A program made the translations under genes and the position numbers. A model generated the notes under the pieces. That model saw nothing but the letters and a program-made list of their open reading frames with translations, was not told the origin of the DNA and did not search any database. Shown here piece after piece: positions 15,152 through 22,843 of a stretch of 36,883 bases of DNA. The number at the start of each line of letters is the position of its first letter. Position 1 is the first letter of the stretch. This DNA is from JBDRNE01 sp043812935 (GTDB taxonomy: Bacteria > Omnitrophota > Gorgyraeia > Tantalellales > Tantalellaceae): positions 1-36,883 of the forward strand of contig JBDRLO010000041.1 of assembly GCA_043812935.1 (NCBI GenBank), in the 5' to 3' direction.

Positions 15152-15213
15152 ATCCTGCTTGTCCTGAACGCAGTCGAAGGGAGCAAAGTCGCGTAAGCGA
15201 CTACGTCGAAGGA
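15152..15213. repeat. GTCCTGAACGCAGTCGAAGG-type intergenic repeat with hairpin
   Basis: It contains GTCCTGAACGCAGTCGAAGG, the type of short repeat seen between genes in many unrelated bacteria (reverse complement CCTTCGACTGCGTTCAGGAC). A perfect hairpin AGTCGC-GTAA-GCGACT and a second ACGTCGAAGGA follow, so the GTCGAAGG word occurs twice. No coding potential. Confidence 0.55.
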
Positions 15214-15215
15214 CC

Positions 15216-15319
15216 GGCTAACTGACTAACTGGCCAACTGGCTAACCGGCCAACTGGCCAACCGGCTAACTGGCCAACCGGCTAACTGGCCAACCGGCTA
15301 ACTGGCCAACCGGCTAACC
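15216..15319. repeat. Tandem octamer array, 13 units of GGCYAACY
   Basis: Thirteen contiguous 8-base units: GGCTAACT, GACTAACT, GGCCAACT, GGCTAACC and so on, mostly alternating GGCCAACC and GGCTAACT. The array runs to 15319 and includes the last codon and TAG stop of the downstream-transcribed amaP gene (15314). Related arrays, in the opposite orientation, are at 21758-21797 and 22678-22736. Confidence 0.9.
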
Positions 15320-15919
15320 GATATCCCTATACGGTATCGCTGAAGAAGAAAATTTTTCAGACGCGCCAAATTCTTCACTTGGGGATTCCGACTTTGCTAT
15401 TTTCTTTATATGTATTTTAACGCTAATTTTCTCTTCCACGCCCAGCATAACCTGAACTTTATTTTTTACTTCCATTTGTATTCGCTCAGTTATCTGCGGA
15501 ATATTCGCACCTGCTGTTATAGAAACATCGGTTACAATGTTTATCCCTTTTCTGTTGATAAAAACACGAGAACGTATGTCTTTTATTCCGGAAATATTCT
15601 TGGCAATTTTACGGATATAATCTTCTATTGCTGAAATAGAAACGGTAACTTCACCATCAGGATTTTGAAACGCAACTATCCTCTTCTTCTGAATTGTTTT
15701 TTCCAATTTATACGGTGCCATCAACCCTATGATTATAAAAAGCACACCTATAACAACAGCTGCTACCTGAAAACTCATGGTTGAATTTATTACCCCGATA
15801 ATATCCACCCATTGTTCCGGCAAAATAAGATTTAAGCTCATTAAGAAAAATACAGACCCAACCCCTACCAGTAATAATGCGTAAATTAAAACCCCAAATC
15901 TTTTAAAAAAATTCATCAT
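15314..15919 (-). CDS. amaP: Alkaline shock response membrane anchor protein AmaP
   Basis: A membrane protein of 201 residues with two N-terminal transmembrane segments (about 8-30 and 50-70). A cytoplasmic Asp23-like domain follows (FQNPDGEVTVSISAIEDYIRKIA, then RVFINRKGINIVTDVSITAGANIPQITERIQMEVKNKVQVMLGVE). AmaP anchors Asp23-type proteins at the membrane in Firmicutes; no separate Asp23 gene is visible here. The excellent ribosome binding site AAGGAGGG abuts the two ATGs. It follows accC, a position also taken by Asp23/AmaP genes in other bacteria. Its last Gly codon and TAG stop lie within the octamer repeat array, so array growth or loss may have changed its C-terminus. Confidence 0.85.
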   Translation of the reverse strand: MMNFFKRFGVLIYALLLVGVGSVFFLMSLNLILPEQWVDIIGVINSTMSFQVAAVVIGVLFIIIGLMAPYKLEKTIQKKRIVAFQNPDGEVTVSISAIEDYIRKIAKNISGIKDIRSRVFINRKGINIVTDVSITAGANIPQITERIQMEVKNKVQVMLGVEEKISVKIHIKKIAKSESPSEEFGASEKFSSSAIPYRDIG

Positions 15920-16022
15920 CCCTCCTTTTTTCGCATCTCAATTTATTCCGAGAACTTATGCTGTATAATAGAAAATTTTATCATAAATGGATACGATTTT
16001 GACAAGATAACTCTTTTTCAGA

Positions 16023-17375
16023 CTATTTTTCTTCTTTATTGGGGAAAAATTTCTCTACAAAATGAGTTGAAATATCCCCTCTTTGAAAATCCGGATTATT
16101 TAGAACTTGTTTATGGAAATCCACGGTTGTTTTTATTGGTTCTATATAAAATTCTTCCAACGCTCTTTGCATCGTTTTTATAGTTTCTTTCCTGGTAGAA
16201 CCATACGCAATAAGTTTTGCTATCATAGAATCATAAAATGGAGGGATTTTATAACCCGCATAAACATGTGTATCAACTCTTATCCCTGGCCCGCCTGGTA
16301 TATTTATAGCTGATATTTCTCCCGGCGAAGGCCTGAAATCATGTTCAGGATCTTCAGCATTTATACGGCATTCTATCGCACACCCTTTAATCTTTACATC
16401 TTCCTGTTTAAAAGAAAGTGTTTGGCCACTCGCAGCTTTTATCTGTTCTTTAACTAAATCAATACCTGTAACCATCTCTGTAACAGGATGTTCAACCTGT
16501 ATACGGGTATTCATCTCCATAAAATAAAATTTATCGCCGTCAACTAGAAACTCCATGGTACCTGCACCTTTATAGTCTACAGCTTTTGCTCCCTTTACCG
16601 CCATTTCGCCCATTTTTTCTCTCATATCTTTACTCAAAGAAACTGACGGGGATTCCTCAATTAGTTTTTGATGTCGGCGCTGTATAGTACAATCGCGTTC
16701 TCCTAAATGAACAACATTACCTTTCTCATCGGCGATAATCTGAAATTCAACATGCCTAGGTTCTGCTATGTACTTTTCCATATAAACTTCCGGATTTCCA
16801 AAAGCAGCTTCAGCCTCGCTTCTTGCTGTTAAAAAAGCGTTAACTAAACTGATATCATTATGACAAACACGCATTCCCTTTCCGCCGCCTCCGGCAGTGG
16901 CTTTTATAATTACAGGATACCCTATTCTTTTGGATTCCTTTAAAGCTTCCTCTTTGTTTTTGATTATGTTATCCGAACCTGGAATAACAGGAATTCCCGC
17001 TTTTTTCATCGTATCCTTAGCCGCCATCTTATCGCTCATCAGCTTCATGCTTTCAGGCGAAGGCCCGATAAATTTTATACGGCATGATTCACAAATTTCC
17101 GCAAAATGCGCGTCTTCGGCAAGAAATCCATATCCCGGATGAATAGCTTCAACATCCGTAATTTCCGCAGCGCTTATAATGCTGGGAATATTTAAATAAC
17201 TATCCGCCGGCATTGCGTTACCAATACACACAGCTTCATCTGCTAATCTGATATGAATAGAATTAGCGTCCGCCTTTGAATAAACAGCAACTGTTTTTAT
17301 ATCCAATTCACGGCACGCTCGAATAATCCGAAGGGCTATTTCACCTCTATTGGCAATCAAAATTTTTGAAAACAT
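16023..17375 (-). CDS. accC: Biotin carboxylase subunit of acetyl-CoA carboxylase
   Basis: Carboxylates the biotin on AccB with bicarbonate and ATP, the first half-reaction of malonyl-CoA synthesis. Seen from the MFSKILIANRGEIALRIIRA start: HPGYGFLAEDAHFAE, the ATP-grasp glycine loop KATAGGGGKGMRV, EKYIAEPRHVEFQIIAD, HLGERDCTIQRRHQKLIEESPS, MEMNTRIQVEHPVTEMVTGIDLV, and FYDSMIAKLIAYG near the end. Length about 450 matches AccC. The frame is open 33 bases further to an ATG at 17408, which would overlap accB, but the family N-terminus begins at the internal ATG chosen here. accB lies immediately upstream. Confidence 0.97.
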   Translation of the reverse strand: MFSKILIANRGEIALRIIRACRELDIKTVAVYSKADANSIHIRLADEAVCIGNAMPADSYLNIPSIISAAEITDVEAIHPGYGFLAEDAHFAEICESCRIKFIGPSPESMKLMSDKMAAKDTMKKAGIPVIPGSDNIIKNKEEALKESKRIGYPVIIKATAGGGGKGMRVCHNDISLVNAFLTARSEAEAAFGNPEVYMEKYIAEPRHVEFQIIADEKGNVVHLGERDCTIQRRHQKLIEESPSVSLSKDMREKMGEMAVKGAKAVDYKGAGTMEFLVDGDKFYFMEMNTRIQVEHPVTEMVTGIDLVKEQIKAASGQTLSFKQEDVKIKGCAIECRINAEDPEHDFRPSPGEISAINIPGGPGIRVDTHVYAGYKIPPFYDSMIAKLIAYGSTRKETIKTMQRALEEFYIEPIKTTVDFHKQVLNNPDFQRGDISTHFVEKFFPNKEEK

Positions 17376-17394
17376 ATGCTCAACTCTTTCTCTG

Positions 17395-17835
17395 CTATAT
17401 TGATTCAACTACAAACATAACCTGGCCGAATTCAACAGGTTCCGCGTTTTCAACACATATCCTGGCAATCCTGCCGCCAAGTTCCGCTTTAACTTCGTTC
17501 ATCACTTTCATGGCTTCAACAATGCAGAGAACATCACCTTTTTGAATAACGTCGCCTTCTTCAACGTAAGGTGCCACATCTGGAGACGGCGACCTATAAA
17601 ACGTACCGACCATGGGGGCTTTAATCTCTTTTCCATTTTCCTTTTGTGGCAACGGCTCTTCAGAAACTGCGGCCGGATGTTGTCTTGCCTGCACAACAGG
17701 AGTAACTACCTGTTCAATTCCGCCATACACTTTTTTCGCAAGTTTAATTTTAATACCATCCTGTTCAATTTCAACTTCTGAGAGATCATTATTATTCATA
17801 ATCTCCACAAGTTCCCGTATTTGTTTTATGTTCAT
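17395..17835 (-). CDS. accB: Biotin carboxyl carrier protein of acetyl-CoA carboxylase
   Basis: Carries biotin between AccC and the carboxyltransferase. The 146-residue protein has the N-terminal helical segment (MNIKQIRELVEIMNNNDLSEVEIEQDG), a Pro/Ala-rich linker (about 40-70) and the C-terminal biotinyl domain (72-146). The biotin site is EAMKVMNEV with Lys110, and the conserved APMVGTFYRSPSPDVAPYVEEGD lies before it. The ribosome binding site GAGGGGA precedes the ATG. It lies in the common order efp-accB-accC. Confidence 0.96.
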   Translation of the reverse strand: MNIKQIRELVEIMNNNDLSEVEIEQDGIKIKLAKKVYGGIEQVVTPVVQARQHPAAVSEEPLPQKENGKEIKAPMVGTFYRSPSPDVAPYVEEGDVIQKGDVLCIVEAMKVMNEVKAELGGRIARICVENAEPVEFGQVMFVVESI

Positions 17836-17894
17836 AATCCGTCCCCTCGGTTAGTAAATTATATTTTAATTACTTACCTTTTTGTATCTCTACT

Positions 17895-18452
17895 TCAAGC
17901 TCTTTCAATATATTCCCCGGTACGCGTATCTACTTTTATAAGCTGGCCCTGCTCAACAAAAAGCGGAACTTTCACAATTTTTCCGGTTTCAAGCGTCGCC
18001 GGTTTTGTCGCGCCGGAAACCGTATCGCCTTTACATCCAGGCTCAGTTGAAACTATTCTGAGTACCACGTGAATAGGCGGTTCTACGCCTAGAATCTCAC
18101 CATTACAGATTTTCACTAACACCACCATGTTTTCTTTCAAATAGTCTACTTTTTCACCAATAATCCCCGCGGAAACATGTATCTGTTCATAAGTAGCTTC
18201 ATCCATAAAACAATATCCCATATCGTCTTTATACAAATACTGCATTTGTTTGTTTTCGACAAATACTTCTTCAAATGTGTCTTCCGGCCTTAAAGTCATG
18301 CTTATTATTGAACCTGTTACAAGATTACGCAGCTTTACCCTGATAAATGCCCCCCCTTTACCTGGTTTATGATGCTGCGCCTCTAAAACTTCATGAAACT
18401 GTCCATTATAATTTATTATTCCACCAGTCCGGAATTGTCTTGCTGTTATCAT
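17895..18452 (-). CDS. efp: Translation elongation factor P
   Basis: Relieves ribosome stalling at polyproline. The 185-residue protein from MITARQFRTGG contains the KOW-like domain with the tip loop HHKPGKGGAFIRVK; the tip Lys32 is the position that is modified in many bacteria. The OB-fold domains follow (YLYKDDMGYCFMDEATYEQ, and the signature-like GDTVSGATKPATLETG near 145). No EpmA/EpmB or EarP gene is nearby, so the modification state is unknown. The ATG overlaps the TGA of the upstream peptidase gene in an ATGA junction, indicating coupling; the frame is open another 18 bases upstream. Confidence 0.97.
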   Translation of the reverse strand: MITARQFRTGGIINYNGQFHEVLEAQHHKPGKGGAFIRVKLRNLVTGSIISMTLRPEDTFEEVFVENKQMQYLYKDDMGYCFMDEATYEQIHVSAGIIGEKVDYLKENMVVLVKICNGEILGVEPPIHVVLRIVSTEPGCKGDTVSGATKPATLETGKIVKVPLFVEQGQLIKVDTRTGEYIERA

Positions 18453-19525
18453 TTTGTCAACACCTCGCATCCTCTGTCAGTCACTAAAACCATATCTTCT
18501 TCACGAATCCCTCCGGAATTTCTCATATATAATCCGGGTTCTATAGTAATAACCATACCCTTTTTAAAACGTTTAGGACTATTATATCTCCAAAACGGAG
18601 CCTCATGCACATTCCGCCCCACACCATGACCTAACCCGTGAAGAACATAATTATCCAGTTTCTTGTTTTTAAAAAAATGGATTATTTCCTTACTTACCCG
18701 GGCCAAACTTACTCCCGGTTTAATACTTTTTATTGCTTTTTTTTGAGCTTCCAACACATTTTTTTTAAAAACTTCAATTTGAGGATTTATTCTACCGTTG
18801 TACAATGTTCTTGTCAAGTCAGAACAATAACCTTTGAGGATTATACCGAAATCCACCAGTAAATGCTCGTTTTTTTTAAATTTTTTTTCCGTAGGCACAG
18901 CATGCGGATAAGCCGTGTTTTCACCTGATGCGACAATCGTGGGAAATGAATTTTTGTATCCGTGCCCTAATATCATCATATCAATCATAGCGGCTATTTG
19001 TTTTTCTGAAAACCCCGGTTTAATTCTTTTCTTTGCTTCTTTCCATATTTGAACCGTCTTTTTCGCCGCCTGCCGGATAATAGCAATTTCTTTTTCTGTT
19101 TTTATCTCTCTTAGCCCGTCAATAAAGTCTGATACCGCAATATTCCCGATAAATTCTGTCAATTTTATTCCTGCGTTCATATGTAAAAACATTTCGTATT
19201 CACGCACAGAAATATCTTTATCATTAAATGCGAGTTTTCTAATTTTTTTATCTTTCAAAAAGAACATTAAAGCGTTAATTACCCTACCGTGAGCAATAAT
19301 ACAAAAAATTTTCTTATTTTTCAAAGGTTTTTCGGCTAATGACGCGTTCATTGAATCTACAAAATAAACCGGTTCTTCTTTTTTTGAAATAAGTAAAAAC
19401 GCCCCTGATGAATAAAACCCCGTTAAATATTTGATTGTAACCGAGTCATTTATAAGTAAAGCATCAACATTGCTTTTATAAATTTTTTTTTCAATCTTTT
19501 TTAAAACTCCATCTGCCGAAATCAT
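18449..19525 (-). CDS. pepP: Xaa-Pro aminopeptidase, M24 family
   Basis: A cytoplasmic metallopeptidase that removes N-terminal residues before proline. It has 358 residues, with a creatinase-like N-terminal domain (about 1-125) and the pita-bread M24 domain. All five metal ligands are visible: LLVDFGIILKGYCSDLTRTLY (two Asp), GLGHGVGRNVHEAPF (His), VITIEPGLY (Glu) and IREEDMVLV (Glu). It sits between aroQ (TAATG junction) and efp (ATGA junction), a gene order shared widely among bacteria. PepQ-type prolidase activity cannot be excluded. Confidence 0.93.
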   Translation of the reverse strand: MISADGVLKKIEKKIYKSNVDALLINDSVTIKYLTGFYSSGAFLLISKKEEPVYFVDSMNASLAEKPLKNKKIFCIIAHGRVINALMFFLKDKKIRKLAFNDKDISVREYEMFLHMNAGIKLTEFIGNIAVSDFIDGLREIKTEKEIAIIRQAAKKTVQIWKEAKKRIKPGFSEKQIAAMIDMMILGHGYKNSFPTIVASGENTAYPHAVPTEKKFKKNEHLLVDFGIILKGYCSDLTRTLYNGRINPQIEVFKKNVLEAQKKAIKSIKPGVSLARVSKEIIHFFKNKKLDNYVLHGLGHGVGRNVHEAPFWRYNSPKRFKKGMVITIEPGLYMRNSGGIREEDMVLVTDRGCEVLTK

Positions 19526-19959
19526 TATAATGATCCATTCAATATATTTATTAATGCTTGAATACCTAAAATATAACTCTCTTTACCAAATCCGCTTATT
19601 TGCCCCGTAACAACAGGCGCTATTAAAGATTTGTGCCTAAATTCTTCCCTCGCGTAAATATTGGAAAGATGTACTTCTACTGAAGGCACATTCTTAGCTT
19701 TTAGGGCATCATGTATTGCCACACTCGTATGCGTATATGCCGCCGGATTTATCAAAATCCCGGAAGCTTTTGTTTTGTTTATTTTGTCAACAAGATCACC
19801 TTCATGATTAGACTGATAAAAATCTACCTCTACAGCCCCCGCGGCAGATTTAGTTATAGCATCATTTATTTTTTCAATAGTTTCTTCCCCATAAATATTA
19901 ACTTCTCTTTTTCCCAAAAGATCTAAATTAGGGCCGTGAATTACAAGTATTTTTATCAT
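19525..19959 (-). CDS. aroQ: Type II 3-dehydroquinate dehydratase
   Basis: Third step of the shikimate pathway. The 144-residue protein shows IHGPNLDLLGKREVNIYG (8-25), with the conserved Arg and the catalytic Tyr of NIYG. FYQSNHEGDLVDKI, ILINPAAYTHTSVAIHDAL and VEVHLSNIYAREEFR follow, giving the Asn, His and Arg of the active site. GPNLDLLG has Asp where most members have Asn. The ribosome binding site GGGAGG precedes the ATG, which overlaps the TGA of the upstream membrane protein gene by 4 bases. The stop overlaps the start of pepP. Confidence 0.96.
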   Translation of the reverse strand: MIKILVIHGPNLDLLGKREVNIYGEETIEKINDAITKSAAGAVEVDFYQSNHEGDLVDKINKTKASGILINPAAYTHTSVAIHDALKAKNVPSVEVHLSNIYAREEFRHKSLIAPVVTGQISGFGKESYILGIQALINILNGSL

Positions 19960-20939
19960 ATATCCTCCCTGTTTTTAACCGGCACGGAACAGCGCGTACC
20001 GGAGAATCCCCACCATAAATATATTGCTCCGCCGATTATACTAATAGCAAGAAGCCCGAAAAGTAAAAGCAAACTTACGGCAAACGCGGCTTCTCTGCCC
20101 GCAAGTGAAGAAAAAAATATAACCATGGCCCCTTCCCTAAAACCCAAACCTCCGATCGAAGGCACCATGCTTATAAATGTCACAATAGGCATTATTAAAA
20201 AAATGTTTCCTAAACTCATATTCGCGCCTACTGCTAAAAAAAATAAATACACCGTCAAAAAATAAAAATACTGCGCCGCGATTGACATAACAACAGCTTT
20301 TGAAACAATCATTTTTCTATTCCTGTAATCATGAATTATTCTGTAGAGATTATCCAAATGTTCACCAAGCCGAAACACTTTAACTTTTGAAAATAATTTT
20401 CTCATAACCCCGGCAACTCTCTTGTTCATTACTACCGTGAAAACTAAAATTCCAACAACCAAAATAATATATACCAGTTTTTTCACTTCAGGCTGATTCA
20501 CTTTTCCATTATCAACAATAAGAGCAAGCGCCGCGATTATTAATAAGGTACACAATCCAATAAACCTATCCATAAAAACGCTGGCATATGAACGTATTTT
20601 TTCTTTACTACTATCGCGCGAAGCATAATAAGCTTTTATTATATCCCCGCCCACCGCGCTAGGCATAAAATTATTAAAATAATATCCAAGATATGTAAGC
20701 TGAAGTGATTTTTTAAAAGATACTTTTAGATTTTCACCTTTAAAAACTGTTGTTAACCTGAAAGCAAGCATTACAATATCCGCAAACAAAGCAAAAACAG
20801 CCAGAATAAGAAAATTAACATTACACTTAGCTATAGTTGCCCATATATCACGGATTTCATCTCTCATAATCCAAAAGAGTAATGCAAGCATTCCAAAACT
20901 CGCCGTGATACGCAAAAATACAAAAATCCTATTTTTCAT
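19956..20939 (-). CDS. LPG-synthase-type / UPF0104 integral membrane protein
   Basis: A polytopic membrane protein of 327 residues with about seven to eight hydrophobic segments. Seen: FNNFMPSAVGGDIIKAYYASRDS (the conserved PGGxGxD/GGDI block of the family) and MVPSIGGLGFREGAMVIFFSSLAG near residue 260. The family (AglD_MprF flippase domain, DUF2156-less) is implicated in lipid flipping or polyprenol-linked sugar transport; the substrate is unknown. It lies one base behind the patatin gene and overlaps aroQ by ATGA, so it belongs to the same transcript. Nothing suggests the aminoacyl-transferase half of MprF. Confidence 0.86.
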   Translation of the reverse strand: MKNRIFVFLRITASFGMLALLFWIMRDEIRDIWATIAKCNVNFLILAVFALFADIVMLAFRLTTVFKGENLKVSFKKSLQLTYLGYYFNNFMPSAVGGDIIKAYYASRDSSKEKIRSYASVFMDRFIGLCTLLIIAALALIVDNGKVNQPEVKKLVYIILVVGILVFTVVMNKRVAGVMRKLFSKVKVFRLGEHLDNLYRIIHDYRNRKMIVSKAVVMSIAAQYFYFLTVYLFFLAVGANMSLGNIFLIMPIVTFISMVPSIGGLGFREGAMVIFFSSLAGREAAFAVSLLLLFGLLAISIIGGAIYLWWGFSGTRCSVPVKNREDI

Positions 20940-20940
20940 T

Positions 20941-21738
20941 TTACCAAATAGATCTCAACTTTCTTTTTAAAACATCCATTTTCTTTTCAGCGGCTATTTC
21001 TCCCTGTTTTATTATTATACTGGCTTTATCAAAATCAAACTGGTCAATATCTTTAAGCTCCGGTTTTATTGCTATATCCGCAACCTCGGATTGATACATA
21101 TTCAGCTCTTCTCCCATAATCTGTACTGACTGAACCAATGCCTGTAAAACGTTTTTAATTTTCTGATGCTTAACCGCAAACCCAGGGTTTACCGCTATTA
21201 TACAACTAGCGCCCAACTCTTCCGCGGCTTTAGTCGGAATACTGTTGCGAACGCCTCCGTCCGTAAGCATTTTTCCGTCTATCTCAACAGCGGAAAATAT
21301 TCCCGGCCAGGAACAACTGGCACGAATTAACCTGATTAAATCTCCTGACGTATGCATTAATTCTTCTCCGGTTTCCACATTGGTAGTCGTTAACGCGAAA
21401 GGCGTTTTTAAATCATCAAAAGTAGAATTATCAATCATATCAGAAATTATACGTTCCAATTTATCCCCTTTAATTAAACCCGTAGGATAAAAACCCAAAT
21501 CAAGCATATTCGGCCAATTAAACCCCATTGCCCGGCGTTCTAATTCTTCTGCCGGCATTCCTGTACAAAAAGCCGCTCCTATGAGGCTTCCTATACTTGT
21601 ACCGATTATCATATCAAAAGGCATTTTATTCCGTCCAAAATGTTTTTCAAACACTTTTAAAACACCAATATTAGCTAACCCGCGCGCGCTGCCACCGCCT
21701 AATGCCAAAACAATCTTTCGTTTCTTAAATAAAACCAT
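20941..21738 (-). CDS. Patatin-like phospholipase, RssA/NTE type
   Basis: A serine lipid hydrolase of 265 residues. The oxyanion motif is GGGSARGLANIG (about 14-25). The nucleophile elbow is GTSIGSLIGA (GxSxG, about 46-55), and the catalytic Asp is in DGGVRNSIP. All catalytic-dyad motifs are intact, so activity is expected on phospholipid or lysophospholipid. No signal peptide is visible; it acts at the cytoplasmic face or in the cytosol. A ribosome binding site GGGGGTG precedes the ATG. The gene sits between MEMO and the flippase-like gene. An octamer repeat block lies in the spacer upstream. Confidence 0.93.
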   Translation of the reverse strand: MVLFKKRKIVLALGGGSARGLANIGVLKVFEKHFGRNKMPFDMIIGTSIGSLIGAAFCTGMPAEELERRAMGFNWPNMLDLGFYPTGLIKGDKLERIISDMIDNSTFDDLKTPFALTTTNVETGEELMHTSGDLIRLIRASCSWPGIFSAVEIDGKMLTDGGVRNSIPTKAAEELGASCIIAVNPGFAVKHQKIKNVLQALVQSVQIMGEELNMYQSEVADIAIKPELKDIDQFDFDKASIIIKQGEIAAEKKMDVLKRKLRSIW

Positions 21739-21757
21739 TTTACACCCCCGTTGTGTT

Positions 21758-21797
21758 GGTTAGCCGGTTGGCCGGTTGATCAGTTAGCCGGTTAGCT
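21758..21797. repeat. Octamer array of RGTTRGCC, five units, overlapping the MEMO stop codon
   Basis: Units: GGTTAGCC, GGTTGGCC, GGTTGATC, AGTTAGCC, GGTTAGCT. The TAA stop of the MEMO gene (21792-21794) lies in the last unit. Same family as 15216-15319 but reversed relative to the genes. Confidence 0.8.
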
Positions 21798-22592
21798 GAC
21801 AATAATCCCGGCATAGCCCACTACCTGTGCAGTATCACCTGTAACTTCCCCGCTATCAGTATACTTTATAAGTTCCGCTTTACAAGCTCCCATTTTTTTA
21901 GCACAAAAAAGCATTATTGCTGTCGGAATTATTCCGCACATAGATATATCTTCTCTTTCAACAACATCCAAAAGCCCTTCAGGGTCAAGCTCAACAATTT
22001 TTTCTATTGCTTTTTTATCTTTTTTTGAAGCAATCTGCCTGGTTTCATAATGCGACATATCGCTTGAAGCAACGATAACCGCGTCTTTTTTTGTTTTTCT
22101 CAAAGATTCTGTTATCACTTCCGCTATTTCCCGTAAATCCTCAAGGTTTGAATGACGTACCGTAATCGGCACTATTCTAGCTTCAGGAGAAATCTTTTGA
22201 ATAAAGGGAAGCTGCACCTCAATTGAATGTTCATACATATGCGCGGAAACATCCTCTACAATAAGGCCGGTATTATTCATTATGGTTTTCAATAAAACGG
22301 TATCTGCATGAACTAGACCTAACGGCGTTTTCCATGATCCGCTAAAAGCAGCGAAAGGCTCGCCAAAACCCGTATGATTAGGCCCTAAAATAATATATGT
22401 ATTTTTAGGTTTTATCCGGCTGTAAACTTCACCTGCAACAGCACCGGAATACATATAACCCGCATGGGGAGACACTACACCGCAAGCATTTATCTTATGA
22501 AACCCACCCGCCATACTCCGGATAACTGTTTCCAACAACTCTTTTTTCTCCGCGGGATAAAACTGCCCTGCAACTTGAGGCTCCCTTAGCAT
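21792..22592 (-). CDS. amrB: MEMO1/AmmeMemoRadiSam system protein B
   Basis: A 266-residue protein of the MEMO family, related to extradiol dioxygenases. Seen: REPQVAGQFYPA (3-14), VSPHAGYMYSG (about 40-50), ILGPNHTGFG, MYEHSIEVQLPFIQ, VIVASSDMSHYE and MCGIIPTAIML. These contain the His/Asp/Cys metal-site residues typical of MEMO proteins. AmmeMemoRadiSam systems pair it with an AMMECR1 protein and a radical SAM enzyme; neither is in the window. Its molecular role is not settled. It is the first gene of the housekeeping run, with a strong promoter upstream and the ribosome binding site AAGGAG. Its stop codon lies within an octamer repeat. Confidence 0.93.
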   Translation of the reverse strand: MLREPQVAGQFYPAEKKELLETVIRSMAGGFHKINACGVVSPHAGYMYSGAVAGEVYSRIKPKNTYIILGPNHTGFGEPFAAFSGSWKTPLGLVHADTVLLKTIMNNTGLIVEDVSAHMYEHSIEVQLPFIQKISPEARIVPITVRHSNLEDLREIAEVITESLRKTKKDAVIVASSDMSHYETRQIASKKDKKAIEKIVELDPEGLLDVVEREDISMCGIIPTAIMLFCAKKMGACKAELIKYTDSGEVTGDTAQVVGYAGIIVS

Positions 22593-22639
22593 CCGGCTCC
22601 TTTTTGATCTTATAATAATCCAAACCTATATAAGTTAGT

Positions 22640-22668
22640 AGTATATGCTAAAGATATGCACTGGTCAA
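22640..22668 (-). promoter_or_regulatory. Sigma70 promoter of the MEMO-to-accC run
   Basis: On the minus strand TTGACC (22663-22668) and TATACT (22640-22645) are separated by 17 bases, close to consensus. The start would be near 22632, about 40 bases before the MEMO ATG. The octamer array lies directly upstream of the -35. Confidence 0.7.
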
Positions 22669-22677
22669 GTTTAGGTT

Positions 22678-22736
22678 AGTTAGCCGGTTATTCCAGTTAG
22701 CCAGTTAATCGGTTAGCTGGTTTGCCGGTTATATCC
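22678..22736. repeat. Octamer array of RGTTAGCC, seven units, imperfect
   Basis: Units: AGTTAGCC, GGTTATTCC (9 bases), AGTTAGCC, AGTTAATC, GGTTAGCT, GGTTTGCC, GGTTATATCC (10 bases). Third member of the family at 15216 and 21758. It lies between M16 and MEMO, beside the promoter. Confidence 0.75.
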
Positions 22737-22843
22737 ATTGCACACAACAAGAACCGTTCTATAGGTTTTTAGTGTTATGATTGGATTTTTCAATCGACAC
22801 ACGATATCCAATATACGACATGCGATATACGGCGTAGTGCCGG

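Noticed and set aside
15216..15319. Tandem repeats as a CRISPR array
   Set aside because: Units are 8 bases with no spacers; it is a minisatellite-type array.
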